From positions 1-6,480 of the forward strand of contig VSNQ01000187.1 in the NCBI GenBank assembly GCA_009774395.1: 6,480 bases of DNA, given 5' to 3'. The position numbers were made by a program, and so were the translations under genes. Origin of the DNA: Lachnospiraceae bacterium (GTDB taxonomy: Bacteria; Bacillota; Clostridia; Lachnospirales; Lachnospiraceae). The notes below the pieces were generated by a model. The model saw nothing but the letters and a program-made list of their open reading frames with translations, was not told the DNA's origin and did no database searches. Positions 1 to 5,924 of this stretch are shown in pieces; position 1 is the stretch's first letter, and each line of letters opens with the position of its first letter.

Positions 1-842
1 CAAAGCAAATGGCAGATATGGATTTTAGCGGATTTTGTTCTGCCGGGCGCACTGATGAAATAGGCGTGTTATCTGACTGCCTAAATACACTCTCCCGGAA
101 ATTGGAGGTGGCTCTTTCAGAATTGCAGGAAGCCAACCAAAAGCTGCAAGCTGATATTGACATGGAAAGGCGGCTTGAAAAACAGCGGGGAGAATTTTTT
201 GCAGCAGCTTCCCATGAATTAAAAACGCCCATTACCATTATCAAAGGACAGCTTCAAGGTATGCTCTATCAAGTGGGACGCTATAAAGATCGGGAAACGT
301 ATCTTGCACAGTCTTTGGAAATTACGGACACTTTGGGAAGAATGGTACAGGAGCTTTTAACAATATCCCGATTAGATACTCCGGGCTATACTTGCAAAAA
401 AAGCAATCTTAATCTTAGCAATCTCATAGTTGACCGCGTTACAACGTTTGAAGATTTATTTATGCAAAAGGATTTGACGGTTGAACAATCCATATCCCCG
501 GAGGTTTATATTTTAGGCGATATGCAGCTGCTTCAAAAAGCACTGGATAATCTTTTAGGAAATGCGGCGGCGTATTCGGGAGCCGGAAATCAAGTATTGA
601 TAAAGTTATGGAACGAAACTGAAACAACCACCCTTACGATTGAGAATACAGGGGCGCATATCCCCGACGAAGCGATTTCCAAACTGTTTGAACCATTTTA
701 CAGGGTAGACCAGTCAAGAAACAGGCAGACAGGCGGTACAGGTTTAGGATTGTATATTGTAAAAACAATTCTTGATTTGCATGGTGCGAAAATTGAAATT
801 GCTAATACGATTCAAGGTGTTATCGTTTCCGTACAGTTTTAG
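1..842 (+). CDS. Sensor histidine kinase, VanS-like, 5'-truncated by the window edge
   Basis: Membrane sensor kinase that would autophosphorylate on histidine and pass the phosphate to a response regulator, probably encoded just upstream. Only the cytoplasmic part is visible. The frame is open from position 3 with no start in context, so the gene enters from the left. Counting from the Met at position 9: the end of a HAMP domain with DEIG (16-19), a coiled linker (about 30-60), then the H box SHELKTP with phospho-acceptor His69 (codon 213-215). The ATPase domain follows: N box with Asn181 and Asn185 (NLLGNA), a G1 region reading ENTG (212-215), F box LFEPFYRVD (226-234) and G2 box GGTGLGLYIV (242-251). 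All catalytic motifs are present, so the kinase looks functional. The FFAAASHELKTPITI context resembles VanS-type kinases of Clostridia. The ligand cannot be told because the sensor domain is outside the window. A terminator follows the stop. Confidence 0.95.
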   Translation, partial: KQMADMDFSGFCSAGRTDEIGVLSDCLNTLSRKLEVALSELQEANQKLQADIDMERRLEKQRGEFFAAASHELKTPITIIKGQLQGMLYQVGRYKDRETYLAQSLEITDTLGRMVQELLTISRLDTPGYTCKKSNLNLSNLIVDRVTTFEDLFMQKDLTVEQSISPEVYILGDMQLLQKALDNLLGNAAAYSGAGNQVLIKLWNETETTTLTIENTGAHIPDEAISKLFEPFYRVDQSRNRQTGGTGLGLYIVKTILDLHGAKIEIANTIQGVIVSVQF

Positions 843-858
843 CACATATATTTCAAAG

Positions 859-886
859 GCGGCGAGCAGTTAGCTTGCCGCTTTTT
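859..886 (+). terminator. Rho-independent terminator after the histidine kinase
   Basis: A 9-bp stem pairs GCGGCGAGC (859-867) with GCTTGCCGC (873-881), including one G-T pair. The loop is AGTTA and the stem is followed at once by five T residues (882-886). It lies 17 bases past the kinase stop codon, so the kinase transcript most likely ends here and the lipoprotein gene is transcribed separately. Confidence 0.9.
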
Positions 887-890
887 CTAA

Positions 891-902
891 CGCAAATTTG
901 CG
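891..902. repeat. Perfect 12-bp palindrome CGCAAATTTGCG
   Basis: The sequence equals its own reverse complement over 12 bases. It sits four bases after the T tract of the kinase terminator, in the leader of the lipoprotein gene. With no loop it cannot form a useful RNA hairpin, so a dimeric DNA-binding site is the more natural reading. No regulator is assigned, and chance occurrence is possible. Confidence 0.4.
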
Positions 903-984
903 CTTCTCCACATAAAAAACATATTCCATTCAAAGTAGATTCAAGTTATGATGATATTCTTTAACTGTACCCGGAAACAGGTAA

Positions 985-1004
985 ACAACAAATAAATTTG
1001 TTGT
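985..1004. promoter_or_regulatory. Perfect 9-2-9 inverted repeat upstream of the lipoprotein gene
   Basis: ACAACAAAT (985-993) and ATTTGTTGT (996-1004) are exact reverse complements separated by AA. The element lies 34 bases before the lipoprotein start codon, between any promoter and the ribosome site. It could be an operator for a dimeric regulator, possibly the response regulator partner of the adjacent kinase, or a weak AU-rich hairpin in the mRNA leader. I could not identify a convincing -35/-10 pair in 887-984, so the promoter is unplaced. Confidence 0.45.
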
Positions 1005-1038
1005 CAAAAACCGTTGTTCACAGAAAGGAGATTCTACT

Positions 1039-1833
1039 ATGAAAAAATGTTTACCCATCATCTTTGCCGCCCTCTTAATGGTTAGTGCGCTAACAGGGTG
1101 CAAAAGTCAAACAAGTTTGACTCGACAAAATTCTTCGCCCGAACAAAACAACGCCGCTGCACCGAGTGGCGAAACCACAATTAGCCAACCTGTAACGTCA
1201 ACAACTGGGGCTTCAAGCCCGACCATTTCCCCTAATACGTCTGCTGCATATGAAAAACTGATTGCATACAAGACCGAGGGCTACGGGCAGCAGAGCATAG
1301 CCGATTTTAACACAACACTTGCTTCAACGCCCGATGAATTGACAGAGTTCCTTGCCGCAGTAGCTGATGTAATAAGTACCATATCCCCCGATGACGAAAA
1401 TTATGATTTCTTCACTACAACAATCAGTTTTTCGTCACAGGAATTATATGGCGAGCATATGGGAGAGGAATTTTTTATTTCTATGCCACTCTCCAAACTA
1501 AGCAGACCTTGCGACTATTTGGACGATGAGGGGGGAACGGTATATGATTTTACCTGTTTCGTTGATGCAACTGCCTTTTATTCTATCCAAGCCCCGAAAT
1601 TTGTATCAGTGGCAGAACGAGATAAGGCGTTGCTTACATTCAAAGAAGAAATGCAAAATTACTTGAATGGTCTAAGTGAAGAAGAAATTGTGGGCGGCGA
1701 TATTAAAAAAATGCTCACGGACAAGTCCACTGAACTTGCAAATAGCTTGTCTACCGAAAATATGAAACTATCGCCTTGTGACATTTATATGATTGAAATT
1801 CACAACGCAGGAACAGAAGAAGTCATTCAGTAA
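1039..1833 (+). CDS. Putative secreted lipoprotein, function unknown
   Basis: A 264-residue exported lipoprotein. The N-terminus has KK, a hydrophobic stretch (5-18) and a lipobox L18-T19-G20-C21, so Cys21 would be lipidated after signal peptidase II cleavage and the protein anchored to the outer face of the membrane. Residues 22-70 form a Ser/Thr/Pro/Asn/Gln-rich linker typical of surface lipoproteins. The rest (71-264) is an acidic globular region with no catalytic motif that I recognise. Its pattern (YEKLIAYKTEGY, DFN..LASTPDEL, ISPDDENYDFFTTTISFS) resembles, from memory and unverified, extracellular domains found near or within M56/BlaR1-type proteins of gut Firmicutes. The start is secured by AGAAAGGAG (1022-1030) eight bases upstream. 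The kinase next door is separated by a terminator, so co-regulation is possible but not co-transcription from the kinase promoter. Confidence 0.85.
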   Translation: MKKCLPIIFAALLMVSALTGCKSQTSLTRQNSSPEQNNAAAPSGETTISQPVTSTTGASSPTISPNTSAAYEKLIAYKTEGYGQQSIADFNTTLASTPDELTEFLAAVADVISTISPDDENYDFFTTTISFSSQELYGEHMGEEFFISMPLSKLSRPCDYLDDEGGTVYDFTCFVDATAFYSIQAPKFVSVAERDKALLTFKEEMQNYLNGLSEEEIVGGDIKKMLTDKSTELANSLSTENMKLSPCDIYMIEIHNAGTEEVIQ

Positions 1834-2159
1834 TGGTTTCAGCTATGAAAAATCACAGGTATGCAATTCGAGAAGTGCTTATCAGGAATATTAGTGTTGT
1901 TCCCCATCTTGCCTGACTTATAATTATTCTGCTTGCCTGTCACAGAATTAACCAAAATAATATTACTTCTTATCCGCAAAATTATTTTTAATAAAAGAAT
2001 CGGAAACATCATTTGCAGTTGTCGGAGAATATCGTGGCGAAATACTTTTAGAAGATGGAAATGTCTTTTTTGATTGCTATATCATTGGATTTAAGGATGG
2101 TGTCACAAAACATGGATTGGAAAACAGGAGTATCGCCTATGATATTTAGAAAGAATGCC
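1834..2159. other. Gene-poor spacer between the lipoprotein gene and the ABC operon
   Basis: No intact gene is visible. There is no clear hairpin plus T-tract terminator for the lipoprotein gene. A TATAAT at 1919-1924 has a poor -35 candidate, TTGTTC at 1897-1902 with 16-bp spacing, too weak to call a promoter. The second half (about 1961-2149) carries the coding remnant listed separately. A 21-codon ATG frame from 1845 has no ribosome site and is not considered a gene. Confidence 0.6.
1961..2149 (+). pseudogene. Start-less coding remnant, C-terminal fragment of an unknown protein
   Basis: A 62-codon open stretch follows a TAA at 1958-1960 and ends at TAG 2147-2149. There is no ATG, GTG or TTG until a TTG very near the end, and no ribosome site, so it cannot be an intact gene. 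The translation is nevertheless protein-like in composition: an alternating hydrophobic/charged middle with VVGEYRGEILLEDGNVFF, followed by DCYIIGFKDG. It is best read as the 3' end of a decayed gene, but chance openness over 62 codons in AT-rich DNA is a fair alternative. No family is recognised. It ends 11 bases before the -35 box of the ABC operon. Confidence 0.35.
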
Positions 2160-2187
2160 TTGACAAAATAAAAAATAAAACTATAAT
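2160..2187 (+). promoter_or_regulatory. Sigma-A type promoter of the ABC transporter operon
   Basis: TTGACA (2160-2165) and TATAAT (2182-2187) both match the vegetative consensus at all six bases, with a 16-bp, A-rich spacer. The start of transcription is expected near 2193-2195, giving a leader of about 34 nt before the first ATG. Such a strong promoter needs a repressor to be conditional, and the palindrome that overlaps the expected start supplies a likely site. Confidence 0.88.
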
Positions 2188-2193
2188 ATAGAG

Positions 2194-2212
2194 TAGTCTA
2201 TAAAATAGACTA
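2194..2212. promoter_or_regulatory. Operator-like palindrome at the expected transcription start
   Basis: TAGTCTAT (2194-2201), AAA, ATAGACTA (2205-2212) form a perfect 8-3-8 inverted repeat. It starts seven bases after the -10 box and ends at the edge of the AAAGGAGGA ribosome site (2212-2220). A dimeric protein bound here would block transcription initiation. The winged-helix protein encoded second in this operon is the obvious candidate ligand, but this is inference. The same bases in RNA could form a weak hairpin beside the ribosome site. Confidence 0.7.
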
Positions 2213-2227
2213 AAGGAGGAAAACAGG

Positions 2228-2881
2228 ATGCAGAATGTTGCAGAAGCAATTGAAGAAGTAAACCTGATCAAAAAAGTGATTGACCGAACCCAGAATGATT
2301 TTTCGAGGATAGCCAGTTTTTTTATTTCTATTGGTGTTATCAACACAGTGACATACTTAATGTATGTTATCCTGTTCCAAATCATAAAAGGGATGGAGCA
2401 TGTAGGATATTCATTCTGGATGCTTTTCAGGGGGCTTAATTACATATCGGTATTAGGGTATATCGTTTTGGTTTTTATTTACCGGCGCAAACTGAAAAAC
2501 CGAAATAATGCTTTGAGTCTGAGCATGATCAATATTTGGGGGACTCTCCTGATCGGCGGAGAGGCTTTCCGGATATTCTTTTCGGCTGTAAATTTTGGGA
2601 AACAGGATGTTTATTTTTATCAGAAGACATTAACGTTTCTTTTTCCTGTGATCGGCTGCCTGGTCTTAGGTTTTGTGATACAGGATAAGCTGATACAGTG
2701 GGCCGCTTTTTTGATTGTGATCTTATATATGCTTTTGTCGGGTATGGGGATTGAAATCAAAGTGGGAAGTATGCTCGGAAATAATGTAAATGTAGGCATT
2801 GGCAGCATTTTAACAGGTATTATTGTTTCGGCAGGGCTGATACTGCTTGGAATCCATCTGAAAAGAAAAGGAGAAAGATAG
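2228..2881 (+). CDS. Six-helix integral membrane protein of unknown function, first gene of the ABC operon
   Basis: A 217-residue membrane protein. The first 27 residues are a polar, probably helical cytoplasmic segment (EAIEEVNLIKKVIDRTQNDF). Six hydrophobic segments follow at about 28-53, 68-85, 95-118, 134-151, 155-175 and 189-210, then a basic tail KRKGER. No enzyme or transporter motif is visible. Small membrane proteins with a similar N-terminal helix are, from memory, often encoded beside small winged-helix regulators in Firmicutes, and the arrangement here fits: the regulator gene starts one base after this stop codon. It could be a sensor that controls the regulator, or an accessory subunit of the ABC transporter. 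Neither can be proven from sequence. The start is fixed by AAAGGAGGA (2212-2220), seven bases upstream and directly after the operator-like palindrome. Confidence 0.85.
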   Translation: MQNVAEAIEEVNLIKKVIDRTQNDFSRIASFFISIGVINTVTYLMYVILFQIIKGMEHVGYSFWMLFRGLNYISVLGYIVLVFIYRRKLKNRNNALSLSMINIWGTLLIGGEAFRIFFSAVNFGKQDVYFYQKTLTFLFPVIGCLVLGFVIQDKLIQWAAFLIVILYMLLSGMGIEIKVGSMLGNNVNVGIGSILTGIIVSAGLILLGIHLKRKGER

Positions 2882-2882
2882 C

Positions 2883-3176
2883 ATGGAGATTTCTTCAATG
2901 CCGGAGATATTTGGCAATAAATTGAGGCTTTCCGTGATATCGGCACTGGTTACGGGAGAAAAAAGTTTTTCTGAATTAAAAAAATATACGGACGCAACCC
3001 CTGGCAACCTGGGAGCGCAGCTTTTGAAATTAGAGGAATGGGGTTATATCAGTTGTAAAAAAGAATTTGTAGGTAAAAAGCCGCAGAGTTCATACAGGCT
3101 TACGGAAACAGGTATCTCCAATTTTAAGGAATATGTGGAGATGCTTGAAAAGGTGCTGAAAAGCATGGAAGCCTAG
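2883..3176 (+). CDS. Small winged helix-turn-helix transcriptional regulator (HTH_34-like)
   Basis: A 97-residue cytoplasmic DNA-binding protein that is essentially one winged-helix domain. NKLRLSVISALV (12-23) is helix 1, SFSELKKYT (28-36) helix 2, and TPGNLGAQLLKLEEWGYI (39-56) the recognition helix running into the first strand. KKEFVGKKPQSSYRLTETG (59-77) is the wing, and a C-terminal helix (78-95) probably dimerises. The GNL..QL..LE..GYI and KP.S.Y.LT..G pattern is that of the MarR/PadR-related winged-helix group often labelled HTH_34. There is no ligand or metal-binding domain, so the signal may come from a partner. The ribosome site AAGGAG (2868-2873) lies inside the preceding gene, showing translational linkage. 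It probably represses its own operon through the palindrome at 2194-2212. Met6 is a possible later start, but it has no ribosome site. Confidence 0.9.
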   Translation: MEISSMPEIFGNKLRLSVISALVTGEKSFSELKKYTDATPGNLGAQLLKLEEWGYISCKKEFVGKKPQSSYRLTETGISNFKEYVEMLEKVLKSMEA

Positions 3177-3188
3177 GAGGGAAGTGGA

Positions 3189-4994
3189 ATGCTTGCGAAA
3201 ATGGTTTACAAAAATATGGATAAGAAAAATATGCTGCTTTATTCTTTCAGCATCATTTTGTCAGTTGCATTGGAGATGGTTTTTGGGACTGCTTTTATGG
3301 TAAATGACAAGTATGGGCTGAACGAAAAAACCGGCAGCATGAACTGGCTCTGCACCATGTTCTTTCTGGTGGCGGGGGTGATGTCCATCTTTTTTATCCT
3401 TTATTCAACGGCGTATTATGTCAGGACAAAGAACAAAGATTACAGCCTGCTGCTTATGTTGGGAGGCAGCAGAAAATTTATATTCAAATTTTTTTCTGTG
3501 GAATTTCTATTTATATATGCTTTTTCTGTGGTTTTGGGTATTTTGGCAGGAGGGCTGTTTTCCGCCCTGCTTTTGTTTATTCTTGGCTTATTTCAATATC
3601 TGGCTGCGGTTTCCGTGCCTGATGTTGTCTGGGTTATCAAATTAGTTATGAAAGTAAATTTTATGCTTTTCCTGTTAGAATATCCGTTGATATTATTGTA
3701 TTTTTGCAAACGGAATCTGTCAGAAATGCAGTTGAGGGAAATGAAAAAGGAATGGAGGCATAACAGAACCTGCTTTCTGGTAATTGGAGGAATTGTTTTC
3801 ATCACTGCCTCGATGTGCCTGCTAAGGAGAAGCGAGCTTCCATATCGTTTTATCAGTATGGGAATATGCTTGACCGGGGTATACATGGTTATGTCATATG
3901 GCGGCAGCCTGGTGTTGATGCTGCTGAAACTGTTTAAGAATTTTTATTATAAACATATGGTCACATTAAATGAATTTTATTATCAGTTTAAAAGGAATTG
4001 CAGGCTGCTGTTTATCATGCTTGTGCTTAGTTTTGCAGTTCTGTACTTTACGGGTGGATCTGTGATCTCACAGATGCCGGAAGATGTGGACAGCCCGATA
4101 TATCCCTATGGTTTTGTAGGAGTCATACAAGACGGCGATATGAAGGATATGGCACGGGAAATGGTGGGCAGGGACGGGATTGAGATACCGGCAGTAAAGG
4201 GATATCTGTACAATGGAACGGCTGTTTTTTGTATATCAGACAGGGACTACAGCCGGCTGACGGCACAGGAACTGCATCTGGAGGATACAGAGGCTGTATG
4301 GATAAATGAATCTACGATGCTGGATATGGAAAAGCCGGAATTTATCTGCTTAAGTGAAGAAAAGGTCTTTACCGTTACAAAAGGGCAGAATGAAATTGTG
4401 TTTGGAACGGAAAAGCCGGACAGCCTTTGGCAGTTTGCCATATTGCCGGAGGCGGCGCTTGCAGACTATCAGGATGAAGCATATAGCATTTTCGCTAAAA
4501 ATGGAAGCCTGCAGAAAGAGTTTGAACAATATGGATACTGCTTTCCGGAAAATGGGACGGATATATTTTGGAGATGCGCATTTTTAAAAGATGCGGATGA
4601 AAATATGGTTTATGTCAGGATCATCAGTATATTCGCAGGCGTTTTCTGCATTTTTTCCTTTTTTGGAATCTTTGCATTGAAGCTGCAGGGAGATATGCCG
4701 CTTTTAAATCAGAAGTACAGGATTCTGTACCATATTGGCATGTCGGAAAAATCAATCTATAAGGCCATGTCCTCGGAATACAGGAAACTGATGGAAATAC
4801 CTGTTGTTTTGTCCCTCTTATTGTCAGGTGTATATATGGAGGCAGAAATGACAGGAATGGATACGGTCTTTGAAGATTTTATATGTAAGTACATACCATT
4901 TCAGATCATATTTGTGGGTTTCCATGTTATGTACTTTTGCTGGATCAAAAAAATGGTGCTTAAAAAGAATACGGAAATCATTATAAATGAATAG
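3189..4994 (+). CDS. ABC transporter permease, FtsX/BceB-like
   Basis: A 601-residue membrane subunit that pairs with the following ATPase. Likely helices: about 15-38, 53-78, 104-134, 152-172, 195-212, 221-246, 271-293, 475-496, 536-550 (weak) and 569-586. About 180 residues between helices 7 and 8 (roughly 294-473) are polar and would face outside. Ten helices with one large external domain before helix 8 is the plan of BceB-type permeases, which act in resistance to cell-wall-targeting peptides. KDYSLLLMLGGSRKFIF (83-99) after helix 2 and KYRILYHIGMSEKSIYKAM (509-527) after helix 8 look like the FtsX-family stretches that contact the ATPase. AGGAGGGA (3175-3182) overlaps the stop of the regulator gene and is six bases from ATG. 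The permease precedes the ATPase here, the reverse of the usual bceA-bceB order. The substrate is unknown; peptide-antibiotic detoxification is inference. Confidence 0.9.
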   Translation: MLAKMVYKNMDKKNMLLYSFSIILSVALEMVFGTAFMVNDKYGLNEKTGSMNWLCTMFFLVAGVMSIFFILYSTAYYVRTKNKDYSLLLMLGGSRKFIFKFFSVEFLFIYAFSVVLGILAGGLFSALLLFILGLFQYLAAVSVPDVVWVIKLVMKVNFMLFLLEYPLILLYFCKRNLSEMQLREMKKEWRHNRTCFLVIGGIVFITASMCLLRRSELPYRFISMGICLTGVYMVMSYGGSLVLMLLKLFKNFYYKHMVTLNEFYYQFKRNCRLLFIMLVLSFAVLYFTGGSVISQMPEDVDSPIYPYGFVGVIQDGDMKDMAREMVGRDGIEIPAVKGYLYNGTAVFCISDRDYSRLTAQELHLEDTEAVWINESTMLDMEKPEFICLSEEKVFTVTKGQNEIVFGTEKPDSLWQFAILPEAALADYQDEAYSIFAKNGSLQKEFEQYGYCFPENGTDIFWRCAFLKDADENMVYVRIISIFAGVFCIFSFFGIFALKLQGDMPLLNQKYRILYHIGMSEKSIYKAMSSEYRKLMEIPVVLSLLLSGVYMEAEMTGMDTVFEDFICKYIPFQIIFVGFHVMYFCWIKKMVLKKNTEIIINE

Positions 4995-5005
4995 GGGAAT
5001 ACGGG

Positions 5006-5764
5006 ATGAGTCTGGTAAACATATGTGGATTACAGAAAAGTTACAACCATTCCATCGTGAATAAAGTAGCCGGAGACAGGGAATATCCTGTTTTGCGTGG
5101 AATTGATTTTAATGTGGAAAAGGGCGATTTTATAAGCATTATGGGGCATTCCGGGTGTGGGAAAACGACACTGCTGAAAATTATGGGAACCATTGACAGA
5201 CCGACTAAAGGGAAGGTGTTTTATGAGGATGTCGATGTACGGAAACTCAGTACAGACCAACTGGCGGAGCTTAGAAAAAACAGGATTGGCTTTGTATTCC
5301 AGGATTTTAATCTAATGGATAATCTGTCTGTTGAGGAAAACATTATGATTCCGATGGTACTGAATAAAGCAAAGTACCGAGATATGCGGGCAGTTGTTGA
5401 CCGGAATGCGGGGCTTTTGGAAATATCGGGGCTTTTGAAAAAATATCCTTATGAGCTTTCTGGCGGGGAAAAGCAGCGTGTAGCGATTGCAAGGGCATTG
5501 TCTAATGAGCCGGATATCATTCTGGCAGATGAGCCGACTGGGAATTTAGATACGGTATCAGCAAGAAAAATTATGGATTATTTTACAGAAATAAATAGTC
5601 GGAAGAAAAAGGCGGTTGTGGTAGTGACGCATGACCCGGTGGTTGCAAGTTATGCCAGAAGGATTTTATTTATAAAAGACGGGAAGATCATGAAACAGAT
5701 GGAGAATCATTCAAAACAGCAGGAAAACATACGCATTATATCAGATGCTATGTTGGACTTGTAA
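5006..5764 (+). CDS. ABC transporter ATP-binding protein, BceA/LolD/MacB type
   Basis: A 252-residue cytoplasmic ATPase that powers the preceding permease. Walker A is GHSGCGKT (47-54), a variant of the usual GPSGSGKS with the invariant Lys53 kept. The Q loop is Gln99 in FVFQDFNLMDNLSVEEN, the signature is LSGGE (151-155), Walker B is IILADE (171-176) with catalytic Glu176, the D loop is NLD (180-182) and the switch histidine is His209 (VVTHD). All catalytic parts are present. The N-terminus is slightly expanded (NHSIVNKVAGDREYPVLRGI, 14-33) compared with close relatives. The length is normal for BceA-like proteins. The start is 11 bases after the permease stop, with AGGGGAA (4993-4999) as the ribosome site. 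The LADEPTGNLD motif places it in the family that works with FtsX-fold permeases rather than with import systems. Confidence 0.95.
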   Translation: MSLVNICGLQKSYNHSIVNKVAGDREYPVLRGIDFNVEKGDFISIMGHSGCGKTTLLKIMGTIDRPTKGKVFYEDVDVRKLSTDQLAELRKNRIGFVFQDFNLMDNLSVEENIMIPMVLNKAKYRDMRAVVDRNAGLLEISGLLKKYPYELSGGEKQRVAIARALSNEPDIILADEPTGNLDTVSARKIMDYFTEINSRKKKAVVVVTHDPVVASYARRILFIKDGKIMKQMENHSKQQENIRIISDAMLDL

Positions 5765-5852
5765 AATAGGCAGGCTGGTGTTGTATGGATTAATACCAGA
5801 TAGAATCAGACCGCCGCTATGGTTCATCGCCATATGCGGCGGTCTGCCTGTT
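5765..5852 (+). other. Possible multi-stem RNA fold in the 3' region of the ABC operon
   Basis: Besides the strong hairpin, two further pairings are visible. CTGGTGTT (5775-5782) pairs with AATACCAG (5792-5799) with one G-T pair. AATAGGCAG (5765-5773) can pair with CTGCCTGTT (5844-5852) with one T-G pair, closing the whole region. The closing stem competes for the last three pairs of the strong hairpin. Together they could make a three-way junction that starts at the first base after the ATPase stop codon. This comes from pairing by eye; no known RNA family is recognised. Confidence 0.3.
5807..5846 (+). terminator. Strong GC-rich hairpin after the ABC operon, probable terminator without a T tract
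   Basis: CAGACCGCCGC (5807-5817) pairs exactly with GCGGCGGTCTG (5836-5846). The inner TATGG (5818-5822) pairs with CCATA (5830-5834), leaving one bulged T at 5835 and the loop TTCATCG. This 16-bp stem is by far the strongest in the window. It is followed by CCTGTTGG rather than a run of T, so it is not a textbook intrinsic terminator. It could still end transcription, protect the 3' end of the operon mRNA, or belong to a larger RNA fold. Confidence 0.6.
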
Positions 5853-5924
5853 GGAAAGCGAGGGAATCAGAGGTAATATGCTTACAGTACACATTGTTTA
5901 AGGGGGCGGAGTGATCAGGGCATT

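Noticed and set aside
898..927. Promoter TTGCGC, 18 bp, TATTCC for the lipoprotein gene
   Set aside because: Both boxes are poor matches and the -35 overlaps the 891-902 palindrome. The evidence is too weak to place the lipoprotein promoter here.
1897..1924. Promoter TTGTTC, 16 bp, TATAAT in the spacer
   Set aside because: The -10 box is perfect, but the -35 matches only three of six bases and no intact gene follows, so it is expected by chance in AT-rich DNA.
2620..2946. Long minus-strand open frames across the ABC operon (also 2146-2385, 3593-3886, 4247-4441 and 5030-5260)
   Set aside because: They lie opposite well-supported genes with clear families and ribosome sites, have no recognisable domains, and are antisense shadows.
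3418..3645. Overlapping + strand frames inside the permease gene (also 4354-4587)
   Set aside because: They are out of frame with a clear FtsX-type permease and have no ribosome site. The Trp/Cys/Phe-rich translation is typical of a shifted frame.
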